Shown: positions 43,620-53,711, counted from the stretch's first letter. The stretch is DNA of 64,000 nt from Photobacterium frigidiphilum (GCF_003025615.1 NZ_PYMJ01000032.1:1-64000); one strand, 5' to 3'. Notes: generated by a model from the letters alone, not told the origin. Numbers and translations: made by a program.

Positions 43620-45128
43620 ATGGAAACGGTTCAAAATTTTATTAACGGACAAATTACTGAAAGTCGTAGCGAGCGTTTTGCCCCTATTTATAATCCAGCA
43701 ACTGGTGAACAAACGCGTCAGGTAGTGCTAAGTTCAGCCGCAGAAGTCGAGCAAGTTGTTGCCGTGGCAGATGCTGCTTTTCCCGCATGGGCAAAAACAT
43801 CACCCCTAAAACGTGCCCGTGTGATGTTCAAATTTAAAGCCTTGCTTGAACAGAATATGGATAAGCTAGCGCGTATTATTTCTAATGAACATGGCAAAGT
43901 CTATTCAGATGCCGTTGGTGAAGTAACGCGCGGGCTAGAAGTTGTCGAATTTGCTTGTGGCATTCCCCACCTACAAAAAGGTGAGCATTCTGCCAATGTA
44001 GGTACAGGTGTTGATAGCCACTCTTTGATGCAGCCATTGGGTGTGTGTGTGGGTGTTACTCCGTTTAACTTTCCTGCCATGGTGCCAATGTGGATGTTTC
44101 CAATTTCACTGGCAACGGGCAATACCTTTATATTAAAACCATCAGAGAAAGATCCTTCTCTAGCGTTAGAACTGGCGAAGTTGTTGAAAGAAGCCGGTTT
44201 ACCTGATGGCGTTTTCAACGTAGTTAACGGTGATAAAGAAGCCGTTGATGTGCTATTAACCGAACCTCGCGTGCAAGCGGTCAGTTTTGTTGGTTCGACA
44301 CCGATTGCAGAATACATTTATTCAACCGCATCGGCACATGGCAAGCGTTGTCAGGCTTTGGGCGGCGCGAAAAACCATTGCATCTTGATGCCAGATGCTG
44401 ATTTAAATATGGCAGCAAATGCCATTATGGGTGCCGCATTCGGTGCTGCTGGCGAGCGATGCATGGCGTTATCTGTTGCTGTTGTGGTTGGTGATGAAAC
44501 GGGTGATAAATTAATTGCTAACTTAACCGATCAAATTGCAAAAATGCACATAGGCCCAGGTATTGTTGATGGCCCAGAAAATGACATGGGACCGGTTATT
44601 TCTGCGGTACATAAAGCGAAAATCTGTGATTACATAACAACAGGGGTTGAACAGGGCGCTTCTTTGTTAATTGATGGCCGTGATTTAGTCGTCGAAGGGC
44701 ATGAAGAAGGGTATTTTGTTGGTCCTACGTTGTTCGATAACGTATTACCAGAGATGACGATTTATAAAGAAGAAATCTTTGGCCCAGTACTGGCGATAGT
44801 ACGTGTACCCGATTATCAAACCGGTCTTGATCTTATTAATCGCCATGAATACGGCAACGGTACGGCTATCTTTACGCGTGATGGCGAAACAGCACGTCAG
44901 TTTAGTGAAGACGTATTAGCGGGAATGGTGGGTATTAATGTACCTATTCCTGTGCCAATGGCGTTCCATAGCTTTGGTGGCTGGAAGCGTTCTGTGTTTG
45001 GCCCATTAAATGTGCATGGTAACGATGGTGTACGTTTCTATACCCGAATGAAAACAGTGACTAGCCGTTGGCCTGCCAGTGTTCGTTTAGAGCAACACAC
45101 AAGTGCGTTCACGATGCCGACGATGTAA
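43620..45128 (+). CDS. iolA: Methylmalonate/malonate semialdehyde dehydrogenase (CoA-acylating) IolA
   Basis: 502-residue aldehyde dehydrogenase of the MmsA/IolA group. Converts malonate semialdehyde from the aldolase step to acetyl-CoA and CO2. TPFNFPAMVPMWMFPISLA, ILKPSEKDPSL, SFVGSTPIAEYIY, LGGAKNHCILMPDAD and GERCMALS with the catalytic Cys (about 281) are the family motifs. It is the only copy in the window, so it must serve both sets. AGGAG precedes the ATG; a strong terminator follows. Confidence 0.94.
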   Translation: METVQNFINGQITESRSERFAPIYNPATGEQTRQVVLSSAAEVEQVVAVADAAFPAWAKTSPLKRARVMFKFKALLEQNMDKLARIISNEHGKVYSDAVGEVTRGLEVVEFACGIPHLQKGEHSANVGTGVDSHSLMQPLGVCVGVTPFNFPAMVPMWMFPISLATGNTFILKPSEKDPSLALELAKLLKEAGLPDGVFNVVNGDKEAVDVLLTEPRVQAVSFVGSTPIAEYIYSTASAHGKRCQALGGAKNHCILMPDADLNMAANAIMGAAFGAAGERCMALSVAVVVGDETGDKLIANLTDQIAKMHIGPGIVDGPENDMGPVISAVHKAKICDYITTGVEQGASLLIDGRDLVVEGHEEGYFVGPTLFDNVLPEMTIYKEEIFGPVLAIVRVPDYQTGLDLINRHEYGNGTAIFTRDGETARQFSEDVLAGMVGINVPIPVPMAFHSFGGWKRSVFGPLNVHGNDGVRFYTRMKTVTSRWPASVRLEQHTSAFTMPTM

Positions 45129-45178
45129 TGTTACAAAAAATGTAATCTTGCCAAGTGGTTAGCACCATTAAACGATAA

Positions 45179-45229
45179 CCCCTCATCAACGACTGACTGT
45201 TCGTTAAGCTGATGAGGGGTTTATTTTTA
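45179..45229 (+). terminator. Terminator of iol set B operon
   Basis: Perfect 10-bp stem CCCCTCATCA / TGATGAGGGG, 21-base loop, then TTTATTTTTA. Confidence 0.85.
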
Positions 45230-45244
45230 GTCGTGAATTTTTAA

Positions 45245-45688
45245 TTAGTACTCAATACCGACATGTAATTCGGTACGACGCTTTTTAATGATAAATGCGC
45301 GAATATTATCGTAGGCATAATTAAACATCAGCGCGTAAATCGTAATGAAAATGGTCACGCCAATGTCTAGCCAGAATGCGTCGATAAGAGAAACATTTAA
45401 GATATACGCCATTACCGGAATGGTAAAAAAGAGTAAGCCTGCCTCAAATAAAAGCACAAAGAATACCCTAAGCTTCATGGTGCGTTCTTCACGATTACCA
45501 GGGAAAAAACGGTCAAAGATATAGTTAAAAATGAAATTCCATACCATGGCAATACTTGCAACAACTATCATGGTTCCTGAAAGGGTTTGAGGGTTGTGCT
45601 CGGTAAAAATAATTAAGCCCAGAATGGATAAACTTACTGCTAATACTTCAAATAAAACCGCATGGAATATGCGTTCAAACGTCGACAT
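45245..45688 (-). CDS. PACE-family (bacterial transmembrane pair) efflux transporter
   Basis: 147 residues from the ATG at 45688; an in-frame extension to 45772 is not supported. Four helices in two tandem BTP units: FERIFHAVLFEVLAVSLS then WNFIFNYIFDRFFPGNR, and LRVFFVLLFEAGLLFFTIP then MFNYAYDNIRAF. The FHAVLFE and NYIFD motifs are those of AceI-type chlorhexidine/polyamine exporters in the inner membrane. No regulator gene adjoins it. Confidence 0.86.
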   Translation of the reverse strand: MSTFERIFHAVLFEVLAVSLSILGLIIFTEHNPQTLSGTMIVVASIAMVWNFIFNYIFDRFFPGNREERTMKLRVFFVLLFEAGLLFFTIPVMAYILNVSLIDAFWLDIGVTIFITIYALMFNYAYDNIRAFIIKKRRTELHVGIEY

Positions 45689-45872
45689 AATAAACCTTGT
45701 ACTACATTGTTCTTCGTATGGGAGCGGGATTATTACGGCTAAACAGTAAGAGGGAAAGTTAGCAGCTATCACGATGTGTGATAGCTTGATATTATGCGTT
45801 GCAGATTATTGATCAATAACCGTTGATGTGACCCTGAACTCAATATAACAAAGGCTAGCCAGTGTCATTCCT

Positions 45873-46625
45873 TTATTTTCCTTCAGATGTTGCAATTTCG
45901 ATTAGACGATTACGTTCATTAGCCGCGCGATTACTCACTTCATGAATTACGAATGTTTTTGCGTCACGAGTCCACCCTTGACCAGATTGTTCATCATAAT
46001 CATGAGGAAGCTTAATTCCTTCCGGAGCGTAAGCGTCGATACCAAAACGTTTAGATGTAATGATTGTACGAAGACTGTGTTCGTAGAAGCCGACAACGAC
46101 TGTTTTCCCCATATCCCCACCAGATTGCTTCACAGCTTCTTCAGCTACGCCATTAGTACTTAGATAAGTTAGCGTACCATCCGGAGCAATCTTAGGGTCG
46201 ATTGAGAACAGGTGTTTTGCAGGAATGCGATCGCCAATAGACTGCGCGATTTCCCACTGTGCATAAACAGGTTTGCCTGTTTGCTTATAAATTTCAACAA
46301 CCGTATCAGCTAATGCTTCATTCATCGGTCCTGGTACTTGGTTACCGTTTGACATAACGCGATTACCAAATGCATAAGCCAAAATACTATTAACTTCATT
46401 CATTGGTAATTCTTCACCTTTCCAGGTAAGAATTTCATTCATTAAGAATTCTGCTGTGTATGCGGCTACATCAGCACTTTCAAGTTGCACTGTTAGCTTT
46501 GCTTCAATTGCATTTTGTAACTCTGCATCTGTCAGAGTATTAGCAATTGATGGGGCTGAAATAGCAAAACTACTGATAAAGCTTAATCCAATAATATTTT
46601 TAATGAACTTCTTTGATAATTGCAT
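45873..46625 (-). CDS. Exported protein of unknown function
   Basis: 250 residues with a Sec signal peptide (MQLSKKFIKNIIGLSFISS, cleavage probably after SIANT region at about 30). Mature protein is soluble. I do not recognise it firmly. The pattern YAQWEIAQSIGDRIPAKHLFS, then KTVVVGFYEHSLRTIITSKRFG, faintly resembles the DUF218 (ElyC/SanA) arrangement, but the supporting motifs are weak. GGAAAG precedes the ATG. No operon partner. Confidence 0.75.
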   Translation of the reverse strand: MQLSKKFIKNIIGLSFISSFAISAPSIANTLTDAELQNAIEAKLTVQLESADVAAYTAEFLMNEILTWKGEELPMNEVNSILAYAFGNRVMSNGNQVPGPMNEALADTVVEIYKQTGKPVYAQWEIAQSIGDRIPAKHLFSIDPKIAPDGTLTYLSTNGVAEEAVKQSGGDMGKTVVVGFYEHSLRTIITSKRFGIDAYAPEGIKLPHDYDEQSGQGWTRDAKTFVIHEVSNRAANERNRLIEIATSEGK

Positions 46626-46815
46626 TTTCTTTCCATTTACTGTGACTGTTTATTCATACTAGCAACATATAAATGGTTATAAGTAGCGTATGCGTCATAC
46701 CGTTACACTTTGTTGCCCTTCTTACGTAGCTTCATATTTACTTACACCTGTATAGATGCTGAATGAAATTTTATTTTGATTAAGGGTTGTCTTGATGAGG
46801 TGGAACACCAATACT

Positions 46816-47358
46816 TTATTTGATGATGGAGCGAGCTGGGTTTCCTGCTACACGATCATAGCTTGCAACATCTTTTGTCACGACAGAGCCAGCACCAATA
46901 ACAGCACCTTCACCAATGGTTACACCAGGTAATATTATTGCGCCACCGCCAATCCAAGCTTTATCATTAATTGTGACTGGTTTTGCTACTTCGTCGCCCG
47001 CAATACGTCTATCGGCATCAAGAGCATGAGAAGCCGTATATATTTGCACTCTAGGCCCTATCATTACGTGAGAGCCAATGTTCACATAGCCATTATCTAA
47101 TATAAGCGCACCGCTGTTTATATAGCTTTGATTACCAATAGATAAATGACTGCCATAACTCATCTCGAGAGGGGGAATAATGCAGCTATCAAGAGGAATC
47201 TTAATACCAAGGTTAACTAATATTTCATGCCTAAGATCTGAATTCGGTTCGTTATTGAAATGGCGAAGCAAAAAAGAAGCTTCTTCCCGTAACTTTTCTA
47301 ACGCCTTACACTGGCAATTATAGACACTACCATTAAGCATTTTTTCTAATTCAGACAT
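46816..47358 (-). CDS. Maltose/galactoside O-acetyltransferase-type hexapeptide acetyltransferase
   Basis: 180 residues. N-terminal Mac-type domain followed by a left-handed beta helix with repeats: IGNQSYINSGALILDNGYV, IGPRVQIYTASHALDADRR (catalytic His in SHALD), IGGGAIILPGVTIGEGAVI and RVAGNPARSI. Acetyl-CoA donor; sugar acceptor unknown. No good RBS, and single-gene context. Confidence 0.87.
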   Translation of the reverse strand: MSELEKMLNGSVYNCQCKALEKLREEASFLLRHFNNEPNSDLRHEILVNLGIKIPLDSCIIPPLEMSYGSHLSIGNQSYINSGALILDNGYVNIGSHVMIGPRVQIYTASHALDADRRIAGDEVAKPVTINDKAWIGGGAIILPGVTIGEGAVIGAGSVVTKDVASYDRVAGNPARSIIK

Positions 47359-47728
47359 ACAAATAATAATTTTAATAACGAAAAATTACATTCTACGTTC
47401 TATTTATCGATGCGCACATTTGTCTGTCTGATTTGTTACCTGATGCACATAACAGGTGCTAACGTCGATTGACTTAAACCAACGTTCAGCAAATTCTTGC
47501 GTCATACCAAGCTCTCAAATACACAATGCCAACTGTTATTCGTATCGTGTTACTGCTTCATGTCAGTGCTAAATGAGATCGTCAAATCAATCGTAAATTT
47601 GACGTGAAAATGTTTACGCTCTTACCCTAGGCTTGCGATCACATTTTTGAGATTTAACGCATATTTACAATGACATAGATACAGTGCGGCCCTATTCTAG
47701 CCGAAGTTTATATCACTGTGCCTAAATT
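47359..47728. other. Non-coding stretch between divergent genes
   Basis: 370 bases. A 33-codon minus-strand frame at 47404-47505 (MTQEFAERWFKSIDVST at its start) is visible but has no good RBS or recognised family. The region should hold the promoters of both flanking genes. A short dyad TCAAAT...ATTTGACG at about 47582-47605 is the only structure seen. Confidence 0.35.
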
Positions 47729-50700
47729 ATGTCTGTATTAGAAAATCCCTCAGCTCTAACTATCTCCTACAACCCTAAAGATGTTGAATCATTACGCCAA
47801 GGTTTGCAGTCTTATAGGCAGCTTATTCAGTGCGAAAATGCGTTCTACGAATTTCATTGCCACGTTACTTTCGCCCCAGAAAAGAATAGTGATGACAGCA
47901 TTGCTGACTTGCTTGAAGACTCTGTCGCTAAAACCATTTTTACCTTCTACGGTAGAGATGTTGAAAAGCTCTCTTCTGAACAAAAGCTCAATGATCGCTG
48001 CGTGGATCCAGAGACGGCATTCTTCATGCGTGCTTTACTGCACCCAGAGTTAGAAGCTGAACTCGAACAGACAGCAATCACGCTGAATACCGTTTCTCGC
48101 CGCGTCAATGATTCATCAGGTATGTGGATTTCTGATACCGAAGTCTTGGGCTTAACCCCAATGTTTATGTTGGCGTTAAAATACCCTCAATACACTTACC
48201 TTTTAGCCAGCTACATTGTGCCTTACTGGGATACGGAGCATGCACCATTCGGTGAAGAGGTTCTTGCTATCGTAGTCAGCCATCACGGCTACAGCCACTA
48301 CATGCTCAAAGCATTCTGCTACTGCGACAACCATATGGCGCGCGCCAAGATGTTCACGTTAGCAGCCACCTCATACGGTGAACAGAAAGATGCGATGGGG
48401 AATAACCAATCACAGTCTTTACTTGAGATTTTCCGTAGCCAACCAGAAGAATTTGCCATATTCAAGCAAATGCTCAAGGAACGCTTTGCTGCGCTAGATT
48501 ATCTGCAATACACCGATGACCCGCGTAACTACAACGAAAATCCTATACGCAGCATCGTTCTATCTCTTGTCGAAACCGATAGCGGTACAGAATGCTACGA
48601 CTTAGATGACAAGGGTGAGGCAATGAGCAAAGCTATGTTCATTGATGGCCCAGCCGATGACGCCGCCGCTGATCTGAAAATTGAAATTGAAGACTATTTA
48701 GGTCGTCAGATTGTTGAAAATAAAGAGGAAGAAGAGGACGAATACGGCGATATCTATTACATCTGGGGCACAGGCATTGAACAGTGGAAAGCGTTCGTAT
48801 GCGAAGAGTTCGACAACGGCCGACAAGTTTGGGATCACGTCATCACCGGTGATAACCCAGACATTCTCGACCAAATTGAGCCATGTGATGCTTCTGCGCT
48901 GATGAAAGCAGGTAATTACAAACTGGCGGAAAAAATCGACTATTTCGTTGGTCACTATGAATCCTTCCACAGTGAACTTGAACATATTATTTATGACTTA
49001 ATCGCAGACTGGACACTTAATGGCGACGATGATGAAGAGCCAAATGAAGCGGAAGAGCGCGTTAAGCTGTTCCGCATGTTGGATGTCATCTACTGCTGGA
49101 ACGACAAACAAGGCTTTGATCCAAACTTCATAGACAAAATGGTTAACGAATACGAATTCTTGAGCGATAAAGAGTTCATGACACGCTATAACGGCGACTG
49201 GAAAGCGCTGTTCTTCCACTGCGTAGAATCATTCTCGGGTTACAGCAGCAATGTCGAGCTAAGCGAAGCGGCAACGTTATACCAAATATCACTTGAACAT
49301 CGTGATGAAGTAAAAATAATTATTGAAAATGGTGACTTCCCTCAAGAGCACCCAGAATTCCCGCAAGAGCAACCGCGAGAAACCATTCTCGGTTTGTGTG
49401 CCTCCATTGCGTACTTTGACCAGCTAAATGGCACTAAAGACACACTTAATCAATACGTATTGACCGTTCTAAATGAACACCTAGTAGCTGCGGTTTATGA
49501 CGCAATCGCCCAAAATAGTGAATTTGTCTGCGCGCCAAAAGTACCAGAATGGCAATACGAAGAACCAGAGGCAGCAGTTCTTAACCAAATCAAACAAGAT
49601 TGGCTGGTGGTCGAGCAATACTTCAATGGTGAACATGACGATACTGAAACTGCACTGGTGAATTTTGAGAAGCATCATCGACGTAGTGATAAAGACACAG
49701 AGCTATTTCGCGTTCAACCGCGCTACTGCTACTTGCGCGATTACGATAACAAAGCGCAAAAGCTGCTACTCGCGGCACAGGTATTATCAAAACATGCGGA
49801 GTCGCCAATTCAGAAATTTGCTGAACGATTTGTCGAGCTTTGGCTACGTCTTGCACCGACCAAAACATGTCGAATGCTGGCTTACTTCTACAACATCTCT
49901 CGCTTTGGCAATATAGACGCAGACGAATTTCACCAACAAAACCAAAAGCTAGTCAATCAGATGGCTGGCATTACCGATGTTGGTGCTACTGCCTATATGG
50001 TTGAGAACCTAATTAGTGAAGTCCCAAGCGATGCTGACTATCAAGTGGTATTTGCCTTCTTGTTTAAACAGTACCAAGACGAAATGGCTTTGCCAGAAAA
50101 ACAGCGTGTGTTGCATCAAGCATTGAAAGTGATCTTGCAACGTTACACTCAGATCTTCATGGCGCAGCTGCATAAGTTCAACCCAGAACTTGCGCCAGAG
50201 TACCTTGAAAACACACTGGTCAACATTATTCCTCTTCGCGTAAGACAACGTATCGAAGATACCATTCATGATGATCGTGAGTTGAGTGATGAAGAGAAGC
50301 ACGATATCGAGGTTGCCCGTCAGTATGTGTCGCTCAAAACAACGGCCACCAAAGAAAAAGTTGACCAATTGGTCAAAATCATGGAAAGCCGATACATCAA
50401 AGATTTCTGCACACCATGGGGTGAAGCAGAAGTCAGTTTCTTATTCTGGTACGCATCTGATGTTCTAAAAGATAACCTGTTGCAAATCTACATTCATCAC
50501 TCAGAGATGGATATTTCGGATCTTAATGATGATCGTGATACCACGCAGCAACGTTGGCTCTGTGAACGCGCTTACGCCCTAGGAATGAGCAAGATTAAGC
50601 TGTTTGAATTTATAGTTGAAGAAGATTGGACAGATTGCTTAGATATATTCCCAGACCAACTTGAGCTTGCGCCTCTTACTAAAGAATTAAGTACTGAAGA

Positions 50701-51889
50701 CCTCTATGCCTTACTGGTTGAACTGGCGAAATTGGGCAATTATGAGCCACTCATTGCGACCTTCACCAACCATAGTTCTCGCCGTATTCGCGACCTTATC
50801 GCAGAGATTAATGCAGGGCGTTACAGCACAAAAGACTCGGATTCAATCGAGGTTGTTGAGTTTGGTATTTTTGCAGAAGGTGGTACGCCAGAACAGATAG
50901 AAGCAGCCGAGCAATCGCAAACCGAAGAGGAAGAGGGTTTTGTATCTATTCACTCGCTAGAACATCGCAAAGAAACGTTACTGATTGAAGCGGAAGTGGG
51001 TCGTACGTTTGGGATGAGAATCGGTTATTTCAGCGATGACCGCCCAGAGGAAGAACTTCCAGATACTATGGTTCTAAAAGTTCGCGTTCATCACCCATAC
51101 ATTCATTCTCATGACGGTTATCTATCAGAGTGGGATATTGAGCTAAGCCTAGATTGTAGAAGCTATGTAGGTTGGACGTTCTCGCACAAGAGCTTGTGTG
51201 TACCTGGCATCTACCGCATTGATATCGTCGAAGGTGAAGACAATATCATTGAAAGTAAGACCTTCCACGTAGTTGAGAAGCGTCCTATTCTGACCGATGA
51301 TTTGGTTGAGCGTTATCAAAATGATTCGCTCTCTCAGCAACATATGGGTAGCATTAACATTCACGATAATGCATTAAACATTATTGATGTTAAAGACCCT
51401 TGCGGCACACTAAACCTAGGCCATCGACTATCGAACAATTTGGTCAATATTTATAGCTACAGCGAAAACAACCAATTGGCATTCTGCGAACTACGACTGA
51501 GCGAAAAAACACCTAAACATTGGTACGTTGCGCCAAACCAGTTAAGACCGTTTATTGAAAAACGCGTTAAGGGTAAGCAGCTATTACTAGGTTCACCAAG
51601 TGCTACCAGCTGTGCGTTAGCAAACCCAAGCCTGTGGCAAGGTGAATTGGGTGCTAAGTCGCCAATCAAATTATTCCAGCCAGACCAAGCTCAAGCGGAT
51701 AGTGTATTAGCCATACACTTACAGCGATTAGGCTTCCGCATATTATTTGGTTACAGCAATGAGGGCGAACTTTGCCGTATCTTAGTGGCCCCGCAAAAAG
51801 TCGGATTATTACGCCGCCTGCTACTACGCATGATGGCCAAAATTGCACGTAATACTATTGAAGATAAAGGTGCACCTAAGACGCTTTAA
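47729..51889 (+). CDS. Very large protein of unknown function with a DUF3859-like domain
   Basis: 1386 residues, soluble, no signal peptide or transmembrane helix. Residues about 1-1030 are acidic, mainly helical and not recognised; they contain acidic runs (KEEEEDEYGD near 330, GDDDEEPNEAEE near 430). Residues about 1037-1185 resemble DUF3859: VEFGIFAEGG, TLLIEAEVGRTFGMRIGYF, VRVHHPYIHSHDGY and LCVPGIYRIDIVEGEDNII. The last 200 residues end in a basic helix (GLLRRLLLRMMAKIARN). A terminator follows. No neighbour suggests a role. Confidence 0.85.
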   Translation: MSVLENPSALTISYNPKDVESLRQGLQSYRQLIQCENAFYEFHCHVTFAPEKNSDDSIADLLEDSVAKTIFTFYGRDVEKLSSEQKLNDRCVDPETAFFMRALLHPELEAELEQTAITLNTVSRRVNDSSGMWISDTEVLGLTPMFMLALKYPQYTYLLASYIVPYWDTEHAPFGEEVLAIVVSHHGYSHYMLKAFCYCDNHMARAKMFTLAATSYGEQKDAMGNNQSQSLLEIFRSQPEEFAIFKQMLKERFAALDYLQYTDDPRNYNENPIRSIVLSLVETDSGTECYDLDDKGEAMSKAMFIDGPADDAAADLKIEIEDYLGRQIVENKEEEEDEYGDIYYIWGTGIEQWKAFVCEEFDNGRQVWDHVITGDNPDILDQIEPCDASALMKAGNYKLAEKIDYFVGHYESFHSELEHIIYDLIADWTLNGDDDEEPNEAEERVKLFRMLDVIYCWNDKQGFDPNFIDKMVNEYEFLSDKEFMTRYNGDWKALFFHCVESFSGYSSNVELSEAATLYQISLEHRDEVKIIIENGDFPQEHPEFPQEQPRETILGLCASIAYFDQLNGTKDTLNQYVLTVLNEHLVAAVYDAIAQNSEFVCAPKVPEWQYEEPEAAVLNQIKQDWLVVEQYFNGEHDDTETALVNFEKHHRRSDKDTELFRVQPRYCYLRDYDNKAQKLLLAAQVLSKHAESPIQKFAERFVELWLRLAPTKTCRMLAYFYNISRFGNIDADEFHQQNQKLVNQMAGITDVGATAYMVENLISEVPSDADYQVVFAFLFKQYQDEMALPEKQRVLHQALKVILQRYTQIFMAQLHKFNPELAPEYLENTLVNIIPLRVRQRIEDTIHDDRELSDEEKHDIEVARQYVSLKTTATKEKVDQLVKIMESRYIKDFCTPWGEAEVSFLFWYASDVLKDNLLQIYIHHSEMDISDLNDDRDTTQQRWLCERAYALGMSKIKLFEFIVEEDWTDCLDIFPDQLELAPLTKELSTEDLYALLVELAKLGNYEPLIATFTNHSSRRIRDLIAEINAGRYSTKDSDSIEVVEFGIFAEGGTPEQIEAAEQSQTEEEEGFVSIHSLEHRKETLLIEAEVGRTFGMRIGYFSDDRPEEELPDTMVLKVRVHHPYIHSHDGYLSEWDIELSLDCRSYVGWTFSHKSLCVPGIYRIDIVEGEDNIIESKTFHVVEKRPILTDDLVERYQNDSLSQQHMGSINIHDNALNIIDVKDPCGTLNLGHRLSNNLVNIYSYSENNQLAFCELRLSEKTPKHWYVAPNQLRPFIEKRVKGKQLLLGSPSATSCALANPSLWQGELGAKSPIKLFQPDQAQADSVLAIHLQRLGFRILFGYSNEGELCRILVAPQKVGLLRRLLLRMMAKIARNTIEDKGAPKTL

Positions 51890-51936
51890 GCACTGCTTGC
51901 ACAGAGTCGATGAGTGATTTGAGTAGATCAGAAAGT

Positions 51937-51969
51937 AAAAGAGATCACAGTTGTGGTCTCTTTTTATTT
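51937..51969 (+). terminator. Terminator after the 1386-residue protein
   Basis: AAAAGAGATCACA / TGTGGTCTCTTTT stem with a small loop, then TTATTTA. Confidence 0.8.
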
Positions 51970-52075
51970 ATTGTGCTAAAAAATGCTTTTTGGCAGTTAT
52001 ATATACCTCGCAAATTCTACAGATTCGTTTACTATGCGCCACCAAAAATATTTCAGCTAAAACGACTAGGCTAAT

Positions 52076-52819
52076 ATGTCCGCCAACGCTCTATATACCG
52101 ACCTTTCTGGTTATTATGATTTAATGTGTGTCGATATCGACTACCATGCTCAAAGCCACTGTATTCGCAGGCTACACCAGATTTTCGGTAACGACGGAAA
52201 TACTCATCTTGATCTAGCTTGCGGAACAGGTCCGCACGTACGTCATTTTATTGATTTTGGCTATCAAAGTAGCGGGCTCGATATTAATCAACCGATGCTA
52301 GATATAGCAACTACTCGCTGCCCAGAAGCACAGTTTTCTTTGCAAAACATGAGTGAATTCAAAATGGCAGAGCCATTAGATTTAATCACTTGTTTCTTGT
52401 ACTCCATCCATTACAGCGATGGCATAGAAAAATTGAAAGACTGCCTGAAAAGTGTACATAGTGCGTTAAAAAGCGATGGCGTTTTCTGCTTTAACGTGGT
52501 TGACAAAAACAAAATCAATAACGCTTTATTTGTTAAACACACAGCGAAACAAGAAGACAACGTGTTCTCTTTCCAGTCTGGTTGGCATTACAGTGGTGAA
52601 GGCGAAAAACAGGCGCTAAAACTCAGCATTGAAAAAACAACCGCAGAAGAAACCCAAACTTGGAACGACGAACACCCTATGGTTGCTTTCTGCTTTAATG
52701 AATTGAAAGAAATCTTGAAACCTTACTTTGAGGTTCATGTTTTTGAGCATGACTACGAGAAGATCATCCCTTGGGGTCAGAACTCTGGAAACGCCATTTT
52801 TGTCTGTGTGAAAATCTAA
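52076..52819 (+). CDS. Class I SAM-dependent methyltransferase
   Basis: 247 residues. Motif I is HLDLACGTGPHVRHF (about 43-57); then GLDINQPMLDIATTRCP and LITCFLYSIHY correspond to the acidic SAM ribose ligand and motif IV. The C-terminal half is a beta-rich substrate cap common to small-molecule methyltransferases. Substrate unknown, single gene after a terminator. Confidence 0.85.
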   Translation: MSANALYTDLSGYYDLMCVDIDYHAQSHCIRRLHQIFGNDGNTHLDLACGTGPHVRHFIDFGYQSSGLDINQPMLDIATTRCPEAQFSLQNMSEFKMAEPLDLITCFLYSIHYSDGIEKLKDCLKSVHSALKSDGVFCFNVVDKNKINNALFVKHTAKQEDNVFSFQSGWHYSGEGEKQALKLSIEKTTAEETQTWNDEHPMVAFCFNELKEILKPYFEVHVFEHDYEKIIPWGQNSGNAIFVCVKI

Positions 52820-52993
52820 ATTCTGGGTTGTATCATTCAATCAGCCATATATTTTGAATGATACAACCATCGAACTGCACCCTAATACCTGCCATACATT
52901 TTCTTCGCTGAATACCCACCAAAACCGCCAAGCGTTATACATCAACGTCATGGTTTGTTCTGCATCTGTATTTTTCATTTAACCTAATCCCCC

Positions 52994-53215
52994 TTATTGG
53001 CTGTTAGTTCTGTTTTTCCTATTTCTGAACAAGGATACTAAGAAAGAAACCAGAGCGAGAAATATAAACAGCCAGAATAAAGGGATAAACCCGAAAGGCT
53101 CAATAAGTAGCCCATCTTTATCGACATACGAGCCAATTAGGTTAAAACTGAGTAAACATGTCATGCTCAAAGCTAGAAATAGAGCGGATAACCAAAATCT
53201 TTTTAGTACTTTCAT
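52994..53215 (-). CDS. Small two-helix membrane protein (DUF3955-like)
   Basis: 73 residues with helices at about 8-28 and 45-62. FNLIGSYVDKDGLLIEPFGFIPL between them matches the conserved DUF3955 pattern (YVD, G, L, EPF, IP). Function unknown. GAGAGC precedes the ATG. Confidence 0.72.
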   Translation of the reverse strand: MKVLKRFWLSALFLALSMTCLLSFNLIGSYVDKDGLLIEPFGFIPLFWLFIFLALVSFLVSLFRNRKNRTNSQ

Positions 53216-53345
53216 TGATTGCTCTCAATCATTAAGTCGGATTATGTCTTGCTTCTGACAGCCAAAATCGTGGAGAAGTTCATACCAAGCCTTTCCCCGT
53301 GTTACTCGCGAGCTAGTGTTGCTTATTAGGTGATGCTCATAACCG

Positions 53346-53711
53346 CTATTTTGGATTTAAACCAAGCTCTCTTAGCTTTGTTTTAGTCAGCCCTAACGAC
53401 ACAATTCGGTGAGACTCTTTAAGGTAATACATCAATGCTTCATCTGTTTCTTTTGAACTCTCGTATTGTTGTATCCACTTCATTCCTCGAGTAGCGAAGT
53501 AGGGGGCAGGTCTATAGCCGGCATGCTCACTTAAAAAAACGAAGTTAAGATCTGACGTTTTAAAGGTGAAAGCGGGATCGTCAACTGTCCCTAAACCACC
53601 AATAGCGAACACTTTACCGCCCACTTTCCATACATGAGAGTTGTTCCACTGAACCACGTATGTCGTTGCCGGTAACGAGCGACAGAACGCGTTATATTCA
53701 TCATAAGTCAT
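53346..53711 (-). CDS. MmcQ/YjbR-family protein
   Basis: 121 residues. The CyaY-like DNA-binding fold of YjbR/MmcQ: MTYDEYNAFCRSLPATT, VWKVGGKVFAIGG, AGYRPAPYFATRGMKWIQ and the C-terminal LKESHRIVSLGLTKTKLREL. Role unknown. GAGGAAC lies 8 bases before the ATG. Confidence 0.87.
   Translation of the reverse strand: MTYDEYNAFCRSLPATTYVVQWNNSHVWKVGGKVFAIGGLGTVDDPAFTFKTSDLNFVFLSEHAGYRPAPYFATRGMKWIQQYESSKETDEALMYYLKESHRIVSLGLTKTKLRELGLNPK

Noticed and set aside
47404..47505. 33-residue minus-strand gene (MTQEFAERWFKSID)
   Set aside because: No RBS, no family, and short enough to arise by chance.
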